A program made the position numbers and the translations under genes. DNA of 64,000 nt from Bacillota bacterium (GTDB taxonomy: Bacteria; Bacillota_I; Bacilli_A; RF39; UBA660), in assembly GCA_023391185.1 (NCBI GenBank), contig JAEWBI010000045.1, positions 1 to 64,000 of the forward strand, given 5' to 3'. The number at the start of each line of letters is the position of its first letter. Within the stretch, counting starts at the first letter, position 1. Shown here one piece after another: positions 1-8,633 of the stretch. The notes beneath the pieces are model-generated. The model saw nothing but the letters and a program-made list of their open reading frames with translations. It searched no databases and was not told where the DNA came from.

Positions 1-1778
1 GTACAATGGTTGTTAGCTGGGTACTTATCACTATAGGAACAATTATGTTTACAGGATTATCTATATATGATGTAATGAAATGGATGAAAAATAAAGCTAC
101 TAGTGTTACTTCTAAGACAAAAGAAAAAGATAAGTTAGCTATATCAAAAGCAGAAGATGAATATGAAGCTGATGATAAGGTTATTGTATCAAGCATGGAA
201 GAATTAACTCGTTTTGGTGATAAAAAAGAAGAAAAAGCTCCAGTTAATGTTCCAGTGATTGATCCTGATACTGGAGAAGTTAAGGAAGAAGTATTTGAAG
301 AAACTAATAAGGTATATTATTATCCTCCTATAACACTATTAACTAAACCATCTAAAAATAGTAATAAGGAAAATGAGGAATCAATAAAGACTAATGTTCC
401 TTTAATAGAAACTGTTTTAAAAGACTTTGATATTGAAAGTAAAGTGGTTTCAGCTCATGTTGGTCCATCTGTAACTCAGTATGAATTAGAAGTTAAAACA
501 GGAACAAAACTAAGTAAAATAACAGCTATAAATAGAGAACTTGCTCTGGCACTAGCTGCTAAAGATGTGCGTATTCAAGCACCAATTCCTGGAAAAGGAA
601 CAGTAGGTATAGAACTTCCTAATAAGAAGAATGCTATGGTAAGTGTTCGCGAAGTTTTAGAAAGAATTCCAAGCACTATGGCTGATAGTAAACTTGCTGT
701 AACTTTAGGTAGAGATATAATGGGTAATCCGCAATATTGTGAGATAAACAAAACACCACATTTACTTGTAGCAGGTTCTACTGGTAGTGGTAAATCAGTA
801 TGTATTAATAGTATGATTGTTTCTATACTTATGCGTACTAGACCTGATGAAGTTAAACTTATTTTAGTTGATCCTAAGAAGGTTGAACTTTCCGTTTATA
901 ATGGTGTTCCACATTTACTCGCACCTGTTGTAACTGATCCAAAAAAAGCAAATGTAGCATTAAAAAAAATGGTAGCTGAAATGGAAAAACGTTACGATTT
1001 ATTTGAAAACAGCGGTACTAAGAATATTGCTGGTTACAATACTTATATTGAGAAAAAGAATGAGAAACTTTCTGATAGTGAAAAATTAAATAAATTACCA
1101 TATATAGTTATCATAATAGATGAACTTGCGGATCTTATGTTAGTAGCAGCTAAAGATGTTCAAGACTCAATTATGCGAATTACCCAGATGGCTCGTGCTG
1201 CTGGTATTCATTTAATTGTTGCAACTCAAAGACCTTCTACTGACGTTATTACAGGTGTCGTTAAAGCAAACATACCTTCTCGTATTGCTTTTGCAGTATC
1301 AAGTGGTATCGATTCACGTACTATACTTGATGCAGTAGGAGCAGAAAAACTTCTTGGAAAAGGGGATATGTTATTCCTTCCACAAGGAGAGAATACTCCA
1401 ATTCGTATTCAAGGAACATTTATTTCTGATGATGAAATTAAAAGTGTTGTTGATTATACAATTAAACAACAAAAAGCTCATTATGATGAAACTCTTACAA
1501 TGGATGAAGAGGAAATGGGAGCAACTACTATGGTAGATAGTGGTAAATCAGAAGGACAAGATTATGATGCTGGGGAAGATCCACTTTATGATCAAGTTGT
1601 TGAATTTGTTGTTACTACTAAAAAGGCTAGTACTTCATTAGTCCAAAGAAGATTTAGAATTGGTTATAATCGAGCAGCAAATTTAATTGATAAATTAGAA
1701 GAAAGAGGAATAGTAGGACCTCAAAATGGTTCAAAACCTCGTGAAGTTTTAGTAGAACTTCAAGATAATGATAGCTAA
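1..1778 (+). CDS. ftsK: FtsK/SpoIIIE DNA translocase, 3' part (5' end outside window)
   Basis: Septal DNA pump that moves chromosome through the closing division septum. The frame is open to the left edge. The first visible residues form one hydrophobic helix followed by a basic patch (WMKNK), as in the last membrane helix of the FtsK N-terminal domain, so the other helices lie upstream of the window. Counting from the ATG at 6, Walker A GSTGSGKS is near residue 257 and Walker B (VIIIDELADLM) near 368. A C-terminal winged-helix gamma domain (about 527-588, QRRFRIGYNRAA) would read orienting sequences on the chromosome. The motor core is complete. A strong terminator overlaps the stop codon, so this is the last gene of its transcript. 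The family call is secure; FtsK versus SpoIIIE cannot be decided here. Confidence 0.95.
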   Translation, partial: TMVVSWVLITIGTIMFTGLSIYDVMKWMKNKATSVTSKTKEKDKLAISKAEDEYEADDKVIVSSMEELTRFGDKKEEKAPVNVPVIDPDTGEVKEEVFEETNKVYYYPPITLLTKPSKNSNKENEESIKTNVPLIETVLKDFDIESKVVSAHVGPSVTQYELEVKTGTKLSKITAINRELALALAAKDVRIQAPIPGKGTVGIELPNKKNAMVSVREVLERIPSTMADSKLAVTLGRDIMGNPQYCEINKTPHLLVAGSTGSGKSVCINSMIVSILMRTRPDEVKLILVDPKKVELSVYNGVPHLLAPVVTDPKKANVALKKMVAEMEKRYDLFENSGTKNIAGYNTYIEKKNEKLSDSEKLNKLPYIVIIIDELADLMLVAAKDVQDSIMRITQMARAAGIHLIVATQRPSTDVITGVVKANIPSRIAFAVSSGIDSRTILDAVGAEKLLGKGDMLFLPQGENTPIRIQGTFISDDEIKSVVDYTIKQQKAHYDETLTMDEEEMGATTMVDSGKSEGQDYDAGEDPLYDQVVEFVVTTKKASTSLVQRRFRIGYNRAANLIDKLEERGIVGPQNGSKPREVLVELQDNDS

Positions 1779-1800
1779 AGACTCAAATTGAGTCTTTTTT
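1777..1800 (+). terminator. Intrinsic terminator of ftsK
   Basis: Perfect 10-bp inverted repeat AAAGACTCAA/TTGAGTCTTT ending in a T run, directly over the ftsK stop codon. Confidence 0.85.
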
Positions 1801-1883
1801 ATTAAATGGGCTATTAGAAAAAGAATTTATATATAATTCAATTAGTTTATTATATAGTCATTTTTTAAAACAAAGGAGTGTTT

Positions 1884-2195
1884 ATGAAAGTAAAAATTAT
1901 TACAGTATGTGGAAGTTTGAGATTTAAAAAAGAGATAATGGAAATAAGTGAAAAGATGGAATTAAATGGAAATTGTATGTTACCTCCTATTTATCCAACA
2001 AGAATCGATAAAGATGCATATACTGAAGACGAAGTTTTTATGCTTAATAAAATGCATAAAGAAAAAATTAAATTATCAGATGCTATCTTAGTTGTGAATG
2101 TAAATGGTTATATAGGAAATAGCACGAATAGTGAAATCGAATTTGCCAAATCATTAAATAAAGAAATTCTATATTATACAGATTTGATAAAATAA
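1884..2195 (+). CDS. Small nucleoside 2-deoxyribosyltransferase-like protein
   Basis: A 103-residue single-domain protein. It opens with beta-strand and glycine motif ITVCGSLRF and has a late SDAILVVNVNGYIGNST segment followed by EIEFAKSLNKEI. This layout is typical of the nucleoside 2-deoxyribosyltransferase / DUF4406-like Rossmann-type family, in which the second motif lines the nucleotide pocket. The substrate cannot be told from sequence. I start it at ATG 1884 because AAAGGAG lies 5 nt upstream; an in-frame GTG at 1878 would overlap that site. It stands alone between two terminators, so it is probably monocistronic. Confidence 0.6.
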   Translation: MKVKIITVCGSLRFKKEIMEISEKMELNGNCMLPPIYPTRIDKDAYTEDEVFMLNKMHKEKIKLSDAILVVNVNGYIGNSTNSEIEFAKSLNKEILYYTDLIK

Positions 2196-2262
2196 GATAA
2201 AAAGCATTAATAAAGTTTTTTGCTTAGATAAAAAAATAATATTTAACATTGTTAATAAACTA

Positions 2263-2287
2263 AAAGACTTAAAATGAGTCTTTTTTC
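2263..2287 (+). terminator. Intrinsic terminator
   Basis: Stem AAGACT/AGTCTT with a short A-rich loop and a T6 run, after the deoxyribosyltransferase-like gene. Confidence 0.6.
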
Positions 2288-2333
2288 TTATTTAAAGTTA
2301 TGTTATACTATAATCATAAGATAGAGGTGTATT

Positions 2334-3590
2334 ATGATTATATCAGTGTGCTCCAATCCTGACTTATTATCAGTTATGCTAATTGTTAATAAGGTTATTA
2401 ATCTCTTAAGTATAATTGCTCCGATTGGTTTAATAGTTTTTGCTAGTGTTGATTTAGTTAGAGCAATTATTGCAAGAGATATTGATAAAATAGCTAAGCA
2501 AAAAAGAATGATGCCTGTAAGAATAGTTGCGGCTATAATAGTTTTTCTTATTCCATCAGTATTAGATTTAATAATGAATTTTGCTGACAATACGTTTGAA
2601 TATAATTCTTGTTTTACTAATGCTACTGAAGAGAATATTAAAATAGCTTATCTTAATAGTGCAGACAATGCAGTAGCAAAAGCAGAAACTTCATTAAATA
2701 GAATAGATTATGATGCAGCTTCACTTGCAGTATCAAAACTTGAAGATGGTTCAGAAAAAGACAATTATGAAGAAAGATTAAAAGTAGTTTTACAAACAAT
2801 AAAAGATAAGGATAAAAGTGAAACTATAGTTAGTAAGTCTCCTAGTTCAACAATAACTGGCGGAGGTAAATTAAATATAGTAGGTAGTTATTCATCAGGT
2901 GGCAATGGTAGTTGTAAGAAAGGAATTGCCCTTACTTCTGAGCCAGATCCTTCCGCAGCTATTAATTGCTGGTCATATGTTAAAACAAGCAACTTTGTTT
3001 TTCCAAAGGATCCTAAAACAGGTTTACCATTAGGCTCATGGCCAAAAAATTATGCATCAATACCAACACAGCTATCAGGTTATAAAACATATGCAGGGAC
3101 ATTTATAGTTCCTGTAACACCAACAAACAATAGTTATCATTTTGTATATCAACATACGGGAATAGACTTTATGGCTAACTTTGGGGAACCAATTTATTCA
3201 CCTGTCGATGGTACACTTATGTATTCAGAGTGGGGACATACTAAAAATAAAGGTGGAGATGAAACGGCATACTCAGTTGGAATAAAACTTTCTAAAGGAG
3301 TAACAGTTCAAGGAGTTTATGTTGATACTGTATTTCTAACTCATTTAAGTGGTATCATATATCGTTGTAGTTCATCTACTAGCTGTAATAGAATAGTTAA
3401 AAAAGGTGAATTATTAGGGTTCGTAGGTAATGCAGCAGGTACTTCAACTTCAATAGGATGGGCACCGCATTTGCATATGACTTTATATGGGCCATCTGGA
3501 TATGATTATGGCTTAGTTTCTACAAAAATAGAAGCATTATATGGAATACCAACTAAATCTTCTGGTTATAAGATTACGGCAGGTGGATAA
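2334..3590 (+). CDS. Two-helix membrane anchor fused to an M23 (LytM-type) peptidoglycan endopeptidase
   Basis: 418 residues. Residues 1-85 hold two hydrophobic helices separated by a short basic loop (RDIDKIAKQKR), with a short N-terminal tail containing CSNPDLLSVM. A charged linker, a Ser/Gly-rich segment and a C-terminal M23 metallopeptidase domain follow. H274 and D278 (HTGID) and H379/H381 (HLHM) are the expected zinc ligands and catalytic His, so the enzyme should cut peptide cross-links in peptidoglycan outside the membrane. The N-terminal hairpin resembles TrbC/VirB2-type pilin topology; that likeness is inference. The N-terminal half is closely related to the gene at 4276, whose hydrolase domain differs. 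The lipoprotein gene at 3592 starts 2 nt after the stop, so the two form an operon. The start follows RBS GAGGTG. Confidence 0.75.
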   Translation: MIISVCSNPDLLSVMLIVNKVINLLSIIAPIGLIVFASVDLVRAIIARDIDKIAKQKRMMPVRIVAAIIVFLIPSVLDLIMNFADNTFEYNSCFTNATEENIKIAYLNSADNAVAKAETSLNRIDYDAASLAVSKLEDGSEKDNYEERLKVVLQTIKDKDKSETIVSKSPSSTITGGGKLNIVGSYSSGGNGSCKKGIALTSEPDPSAAINCWSYVKTSNFVFPKDPKTGLPLGSWPKNYASIPTQLSGYKTYAGTFIVPVTPTNNSYHFVYQHTGIDFMANFGEPIYSPVDGTLMYSEWGHTKNKGGDETAYSVGIKLSKGVTVQGVYVDTVFLTHLSGIIYRCSSSTSCNRIVKKGELLGFVGNAAGTSTSIGWAPHLHMTLYGPSGYDYGLVSTKIEALYGIPTKSSGYKITAGG

Positions 3591-3591
3591 A

Positions 3592-4215
3592 ATGAAGAAA
3601 GTAATATTATTAGGCTTTTTAATAACTATATTTTTAACTGGTTGTCAGGCAAAAAACTTTAAGTATTATAAAAATGTATCTGATACAGTTATATCTTTTT
3701 ATAATAATAATGAATATGATAAAGAAAAATTTTATGAAGAAGACTTGTCTGCAATAAATGCTTTTTTATCTGAATTAACTCATAAAGATCAGATAGTAAA
3801 TATAAGTGATTATATAACTAAATCGCAAGAATACTATACTAGTGAATCTAACACAGATGGAGTGTGGATAGACGGTAATACTTGCTATATAAAGTATAAC
3901 GAATTGGGTCTATTCAGTACTGGAGAAGAAGTTGAAAATGATTCTTATGAAATAGAATTAAATAAACGTATAGTTTGTAACAATTATTATACTATACTAT
4001 ATGAATCAAACTTTTATCCTAACTATAATGTAACAAAATTAAACCCTAGATATAATTACATATATTTAGATGGTAATAAGTTAAAAAAAGGATATGAATT
4101 TATTTATCGCTCTACATATGATGGGACTGGCATGAAAGTTAACATTGTAATAGAAGATAAAAAAATAGTTAAGATAAATACTAGTATTATTGATGTAACA
4201 GGATATATAAAGTAA
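3592..4215 (+). CDS. Lipoprotein, partner of the M23 anchor protein (module copy 1)
   Basis: 207 residues. It begins with a classic lipoprotein signal: MKK, a hydrophobic stretch, then lipobox LTGC, so Cys19 should be lipidated and the protein held on the outer face of the membrane. The rest has no family I recognise. It shares a pattern with the lipoprotein at 5289, including a DGV...Y-IKY segment and a late YNYIY...YDGTGM region, so the two are paralogues. The start ATG 3592 has RBS AGGTGGA overlapping the end of the upstream hydrolase gene. Its constant pairing with a hydrolase suggests a regulatory, scaffolding or inhibitory role (inference). Confidence 0.65.
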   Translation: MKKVILLGFLITIFLTGCQAKNFKYYKNVSDTVISFYNNNEYDKEKFYEEDLSAINAFLSELTHKDQIVNISDYITKSQEYYTSESNTDGVWIDGNTCYIKYNELGLFSTGEEVENDSYEIELNKRIVCNNYYTILYESNFYPNYNVTKLNPRYNYIYLDGNKLKKGYEFIYRSTYDGTGMKVNIVIEDKKIVKINTSIIDVTGYIK

Positions 4216-4244
4216 AGGAAAAAGTTAGATTACTTTTTCTTTTT
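4214..4244 (+). terminator. Intrinsic terminator of module copy 1
   Basis: Stem GGAAAAAGT/ACTTTTTCT followed by T5, directly after the lipoprotein stop. Confidence 0.6.
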
Positions 4245-4247
4245 ATA

Positions 4248-4256
4248 TGTTATAAT
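4248..4256 (+). promoter_or_regulatory. Extended -10 promoter of module copy 2
   Basis: TGTTATAAT (TG plus a perfect -10 at 4251-4256). The predicted transcript start leaves only about 13 nt before the ATG at 4276. The in-frame ATG at 4255 lies inside the -10 and so cannot be the start. Confidence 0.65.
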
Positions 4257-4275
4257 GTTAAAAGGTTGTGGTTTT

Positions 4276-5286
4276 ATGATATTAACTATATGTAGTAATG
4301 CTGATTTATTATCGGTAATGATTTTAGTAAGAAAAATAATAGATCTATTTCAAATAATAGCTCCAGTTGGTTTAATTATATTTGCAAGTCTAGATATTAT
4401 TAAAGCTGTTATTTCTAACAAACAAGATGAAATTTATAGAAAACTCCATCAAATTCCTAGAAGGGTTCTTGCAGCAATAATCGTCTTCTTTGTTCCAGTT
4501 ATTATTGATTTAGTAATGTCAGTGGCTGACAATACTTTTGAGTATGCAGCTTGTTTTGAAAATGCTACTGAAGAATATGTCCAAGATGCGTATGTATCAA
4601 ATGCTTACGAAGCTGTTAATTTAGCAGAAGCTTCATTAAAGATGTACGATCATGATAATGCACTTTTACTTACTAATAAAATAAAAGATAATGATATTAA
4701 AATAGTGTTGAAAGATAGATTGGAAACTGTTTTAACAATAATAAATGAAAATAATAAGGATGATGCTAGAAAAGAAAGCTCATCTAAGAAAGGTACTATT
4801 AATATAGTAAAAGGTAGTAATTCTAGTTCATATGGTAGTACAGGGCAGTCAACATCAGGTAATGTGACTTTTACTGATTCTAATGTGATAACCACAACAG
4901 CTTTAAATCATTTAGGAACTGTTTATGTTTGGGGTGGTGAAAGTTGGTCTGGTGGTGTTGATTGTTCTGGTTTTGTTTATAGAGTTTTTAATGATGTTGG
5001 ACATTCAATTAGTAGAGGAACGGCTGAATCATACTTAAGCTTAGGATGTAGAGTAAACAGTATTAATGATGCTAAACCAGGAGATCTATTAATTTATGGG
5101 ACAAGACATGTGGCTATTTATTTGGGAGTAGACACTACTGGGACAAAATGGCGTGTTCATGCTTCAGGGGATCAATATTGTAATGGTAAAACAGCTACTA
5201 ATTGTCAAGTAAAAAAGGATACAAATATTTTTGCCTTACGAGCAGGCGAATCACTTTCAATTAGAAGATTATCAGGAGGATGTTAA
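4276..5286 (+). CDS. Two-helix membrane anchor fused to an NlpC/P60 peptidoglycan hydrolase
   Basis: 336 residues. Residues 1-85 are a close copy of the N-terminus of the protein at 2334: CSNADLLSVM, helix, basic loop (RKLHQIPRR), helix, VADNTFEY. A Ser/Gly linker and an NlpC/P60 cysteine peptidase domain follow, with catalytic C230 (GVDCSGF), H278 (RHVAIY) and a third polar residue H295 (VHAS). Such enzymes cut gamma-D-Glu to diamino-acid bonds in stem peptides. I chose ATG 4276 because it aligns with the start of the paralogue and follows AAAGGTTGTGG. The domain swap against copy 1 (M23 versus NlpC/P60) shows that the anchor is the constant part of this system. Confidence 0.75.
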   Translation: MILTICSNADLLSVMILVRKIIDLFQIIAPVGLIIFASLDIIKAVISNKQDEIYRKLHQIPRRVLAAIIVFFVPVIIDLVMSVADNTFEYAACFENATEEYVQDAYVSNAYEAVNLAEASLKMYDHDNALLLTNKIKDNDIKIVLKDRLETVLTIINENNKDDARKESSSKKGTINIVKGSNSSSYGSTGQSTSGNVTFTDSNVITTTALNHLGTVYVWGGESWSGGVDCSGFVYRVFNDVGHSISRGTAESYLSLGCRVNSINDAKPGDLLIYGTRHVAIYLGVDTTGTKWRVHASGDQYCNGKTATNCQVKKDTNIFALRAGESLSIRRLSGGC

Positions 5287-5288
5287 TT

Positions 5289-6041
5289 ATGAAAAAAATC
5301 ATAATAATAACTTTACTACTCATGATTTCATTTATAACAAGTGGATGCACATCTAATTTATCTTCTGCACAAAAAATGGACGACATAGTTTTGTCTTTAT
5401 TAAATAATAAGAATTATGTAGCAAGTGGACTAAATAAAAATGAAATAAATTTGATAGATGCTTTTATAAAAAAAGAAAAATATAATAATAAGATAATTAA
5501 TTTAAATTCTCTATCTAAATATTCTGATTTAAGTTCTACTAATCATAAAGATAGTAATGGTGTTTATGAAGAAAAAGGAATCTATTATATAAAGTATTCT
5601 GATATAGTGTTTGAAAAAATTGTTGACTCAGAAAAAACTGATAATTCTAATGACATAAGTTACTATGCGACTACTTTGTATTTTAATAACCGCGAACTTA
5701 ATATAACTAAAGATATCATTCCTGTCTTGTATGAAGATACTAAAGATAATTTAAAGTATAACTATATTTATAGAGGTACTTCTCTATATAATGACGCTAT
5801 AGTTTCTTATTATAATTCTGTTTATGATGATACTGGAATGCAAATAGTATTTAATTTAAAAAATAAGAAAATATTTAATATAAATATTGTTTATGATGTT
5901 TCTAATGATATATATAATATTGAAAATAATGATTCAAATAATATATTTGGTGTCACTATTATAATTATTGGTATATTATTAATATTTACTTTAGGGATAT
6001 TTTTGATTACAAAAAAAGTAGCTATGACTAGAAAAATATAA
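5289..6041 (+). CDS. Lipoprotein with C-terminal membrane helix (module copy 2)
   Basis: 250 residues. Lipoprotein signal with lipobox TSGC (Cys20), an unknown outer domain related to the lipoprotein at 3592 (shared IKY, YNYIYR and DDTGM segments), and, unlike copy 1, a hydrophobic helix near residues 217-238 followed by TKK. It could therefore be tethered at both ends. I use ATG 5289, eight bases after AGGAGGA; the ATG at 5280 lies inside that site and overlaps the upstream stop. No family is recognised. Role inferred only from its pairing with an anchored hydrolase. Confidence 0.6.
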   Translation: MKKIIIITLLLMISFITSGCTSNLSSAQKMDDIVLSLLNNKNYVASGLNKNEINLIDAFIKKEKYNNKIINLNSLSKYSDLSSTNHKDSNGVYEEKGIYYIKYSDIVFEKIVDSEKTDNSNDISYYATTLYFNNRELNITKDIIPVLYEDTKDNLKYNYIYRGTSLYNDAIVSYYNSVYDDTGMQIVFNLKNKKIFNINIVYDVSNDIYNIENNDSNNIFGVTIIIIGILLIFTLGIFLITKKVAMTRKI

Positions 6042-6043
6042 TG

Positions 6044-6073
6044 AAAATCCTTATTTATTAAGGATTTTCTTTT
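6044..6073 (+). terminator. Intrinsic terminator
   Basis: Stem AAAATCCTTA/TAAGGATTTT, short loop, then CTTTTG, after the lipoprotein at 5289. Confidence 0.75.
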
Positions 6074-6100
6074 GTTTATTTGAACTTTTTATGTTATAAT
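6072..6100 (+). promoter_or_regulatory. Promoter of the parE-plsC-parC operon
   Basis: TTGTTT (6072-6077), 17-bp spacer, perfect TATAAT (6095-6100) with the extended TG. The 5' leader would be only about 10 nt before ATG 6117. Confidence 0.65.
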
Positions 6101-6116
6101 GATATGGGTGATAGAT

Positions 6117-8030
6117 ATGGCAAAATACGATGAGAACTCAATTAAAATCCTAGAAGGGTTAGATGCAGTTAGAAAAAGACCGGGTATGTATATTGGGTCT
6201 ACAGACAAAAGAGGATTACATCACTTAGTATGGGAAATCGTTGATAATTCTATTGATGAAGTTATTAATGGTTTTGGTAAAAAAATAAAAATAGTATTAC
6301 ATAAAAATGGTTCTTTATCAGTTACTGATGAAGGACGTGGTGTTCCTGTTGGAATGCATACATCAGGTAAAAGTACACCAGAGGTTATATATACAGTACT
6401 TCATGCTGGAGGAAAGTTTGAAACAGGTGGATATAAAGTCTCAGGAGGACTTCATGGCGTAGGTGGCTCTGTTGTTAATGCTTTAAGTGAGTGGATGGAA
6501 GTTAACATTAAAAGAGATGGGTATGAACACTATATTCGTTTTGAAAAGGGTGGACATGTAGCAGTACCGTTAAAACAACTAGAAAAAACAAGTAAAACAG
6601 GTACTACTGTAACATTTAAACCAGATTCTGAGATATTTCAAGTGACAAACTTTTCTTATTCTACAATTACTGAAAGAATGCAGGAGAGTGCCTTCTTACT
6701 TAAAGATTTAACAATTGAAGTAGTTGACGAGATAGAATCTAGAAGCGAAATATTCCATTATGAAAATGGACTATGTGCATTTGTAGAATATCTTAATGAT
6801 GATAAAAAAGAATTACATAAAGTAGTCCCATTTAATGGTTCTAAGAATGATATTAATGTAGAAGTAGCTTTTCAGTTTACTGATGGTTATTCTGAAAATA
6901 TAGTATCATTTGTTAATAATGTAAAAACTAATGATGGTGGATCGCACGAAGTTGGTTTTAAAACAGCCTTAACTCGTGTTTTTAACGATTATGCAAGGAC
7001 AAATGGTTATTTAAAAGCTAAAGATAAGAACTTAGAAGGTCCAGATACTAGAGAAGGATTAACAGCGATTATCTCTCTTCAAATACCAGAAAATTTATTG
7101 CAATTTGAAGGACAAACTAAAGGAAAATTAGGTACACCAATTGCGAGAAATGTTGTTGAGAGTATAGTAGCAGAAAAACTTCAATTTTATTTAGAAGAAA
7201 ATAAAGCCATAGCGACAAGTATTATTGAAAAAATGGTAAAAAGTAAAATGGTTAGAGAAGCAGCTAGAAAAGCCAGAGATGAAGCAAGACAAGGAAAAGA
7301 TAAAAATAAAAAAGAAAGAGCTCTTTCAGGTAAACTTGCTCCAGCGCAAAGTAAAAATCCTAAGAAAAATGAACTATATTTAGTCGAAGGAGATTCAGCT
7401 GGTGGTTCTGCCAAAGGTGGTCGTGATCGAAAATTCCAAGCTATTCTTCCTCTTCGAGGTAAAGTATTAAACACTGAAAAAGTCCATATGGAAGATATAT
7501 TTAAAAATGAAGAAATTAATACAATGATTCATGCTATTGGTGCAGGAGTTGGATCGGATTTTACAATTGAAGATTCTAATTATGATAAAATAATTATAAT
7601 GACCGATGCTGATGACGATGGAGCACATATTCAAATATTATTAATTACTTTCTTTTATAGATATATGAAGCCATTAATAGAAAATGGTAAGCTTTTTATA
7701 GCATTACCACCACTGTATAAAGCAGATTATGGTAAAAAACATTTTTATGCCTGGGAAGATAAAGAACTTGAAGAAATTAAAACTAAAAATTCAGGCAAAC
7801 CAACAATTTCAAGATATAAAGGACTTGGTGAAATGAATGCTGATCAGTTATGGGAAACAACAATGAATCCTGAAACGAGAAGCTTAATTAGAATTAATAT
7901 TAACGATGGTGCTTTAGCTGAAAAAAGAGTAAGTGTACTTATGGGCGATAAAGTTGAACCACGTAAAGAATGGATAGAGGAGAATGTTGTCTTCTCACTT
8001 GAAGACAATTATAAAATAGAAGATAAATAA
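6117..8030 (+). CDS. parE: DNA topoisomerase IV subunit B
   Basis: 637 residues, full length for ParE. ATPase subunit that drives decatenation of sister chromosomes together with ParC. The GHKL ATPase domain shows EIVDNSIDE, DEGRGVPVG and GGKFETGGYKVSGGLHGVG. The transducer region has QFEGQTKGKLGT. The TOPRIM domain has EGDSAGGSA and a DADDDG metal site, and the tail has GLGEMNADQLWETTMNPE. Segments such as AFQFTDGYSENIVSFVNN are characteristic of ParE of Bacilli rather than GyrB, and the pairing with a ParC-like partner agrees. ATG 6117 is used, with GGGTGATAG before it; the ATG at 6099 overlaps the -10. Confidence 0.92.
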   Translation: MAKYDENSIKILEGLDAVRKRPGMYIGSTDKRGLHHLVWEIVDNSIDEVINGFGKKIKIVLHKNGSLSVTDEGRGVPVGMHTSGKSTPEVIYTVLHAGGKFETGGYKVSGGLHGVGGSVVNALSEWMEVNIKRDGYEHYIRFEKGGHVAVPLKQLEKTSKTGTTVTFKPDSEIFQVTNFSYSTITERMQESAFLLKDLTIEVVDEIESRSEIFHYENGLCAFVEYLNDDKKELHKVVPFNGSKNDINVEVAFQFTDGYSENIVSFVNNVKTNDGGSHEVGFKTALTRVFNDYARTNGYLKAKDKNLEGPDTREGLTAIISLQIPENLLQFEGQTKGKLGTPIARNVVESIVAEKLQFYLEENKAIATSIIEKMVKSKMVREAARKARDEARQGKDKNKKERALSGKLAPAQSKNPKKNELYLVEGDSAGGSAKGGRDRKFQAILPLRGKVLNTEKVHMEDIFKNEEINTMIHAIGAGVGSDFTIEDSNYDKIIIMTDADDDGAHIQILLITFFYRYMKPLIENGKLFIALPPLYKADYGKKHFYAWEDKELEEIKTKNSGKPTISRYKGLGEMNADQLWETTMNPETRSLIRININDGALAEKRVSVLMGDKVEPRKEWIEENVVFSLEDNYKIEDK

Positions 8031-8031
8031 T

Positions 8032-8619
8032 ATGGAAAAAGATAGATATTCAATTAAATTTTATAAGAGATGTACGTTTTTTACAAATTTCTTTTTAGAT
8101 AAGTTTTATAAACCTCAAATAATAGGTAATAACAAATTACCAGAGGATGGATATTTATTAGTAGGGAATCATAAATCTGGATTAGATATTTTACTTGTTG
8201 CTTATGCTTTAAGAAAATATAATCCAAGATTTATGGCAAAAAAAGAATTTTTTCAAAACCCTTTTTTAAAGTATTTCTTTGAAAAAGCGGGAGCTTTTCC
8301 AATAGACCGTGAAACTATTGATATATCTGCTGTTAAAAAATCAATTAAGTTACTAAAAGATAACAATTTAGTTGTTATTTTCCCTGAAGGAACAAGAAAT
8401 AAAGGCGAAGAGATGTTACCCTTTAAAAAGGGAGTTGCCGGAATTTCAACAATAAGTAATTGTAAGGTTGTTCCTTTTGGTATATCAGGTGATTATAAAT
8501 TTCGAAGCAAACCAACTATTGAGTTTGGAGATGCCATTGATTTAAGACAGGAAAAGATTAATAAAGAAGAAGCGGATAATTATTTACAAGATAAAGTTAA
8601 AAGATTAATAAGAAAATAA
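8032..8619 (+). CDS. plsC: 1-acyl-sn-glycerol-3-phosphate acyltransferase (PlsC family)
   Basis: 195 residues. Makes phosphatidic acid by acylating lysophosphatidic acid at the membrane. It carries the HX4D catalytic motif (NHKSGLD, near residue 40) and the FPEGTRN substrate-binding motif. Its length is short but usual for Gram-positive PlsC. It starts one base after the parE stop and is followed 14 nt later by parC, so this phospholipid gene is translated inside the topoisomerase IV operon. A generic LPLAT acyltransferase with another acceptor is possible. Confidence 0.85.
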   Translation: MEKDRYSIKFYKRCTFFTNFFLDKFYKPQIIGNNKLPEDGYLLVGNHKSGLDILLVAYALRKYNPRFMAKKEFFQNPFLKYFFEKAGAFPIDRETIDISAVKKSIKLLKDNNLVVIFPEGTRNKGEEMLPFKKGVAGISTISNCKVVPFGISGDYKFRSKPTIEFGDAIDLRQEKINKEEADNYLQDKVKRLIRK

Positions 8620-8633
8620 TAGTAGGTGATAAA

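Noticed and set aside
2334..2390. Reading the early Cys (CSNPDLL) of the anchor proteins as a lipobox
   Set aside because: It sits at residue 6 before any hydrophobic stretch, so signal peptidase II could not use it.
4255..4276. ATG 4255 as start of the NlpC/P60 anchor gene, and ATG 6099 for parE
   Set aside because: Both overlap a perfect extended -10 box, and the later ATGs align with homologues and have RBSs.
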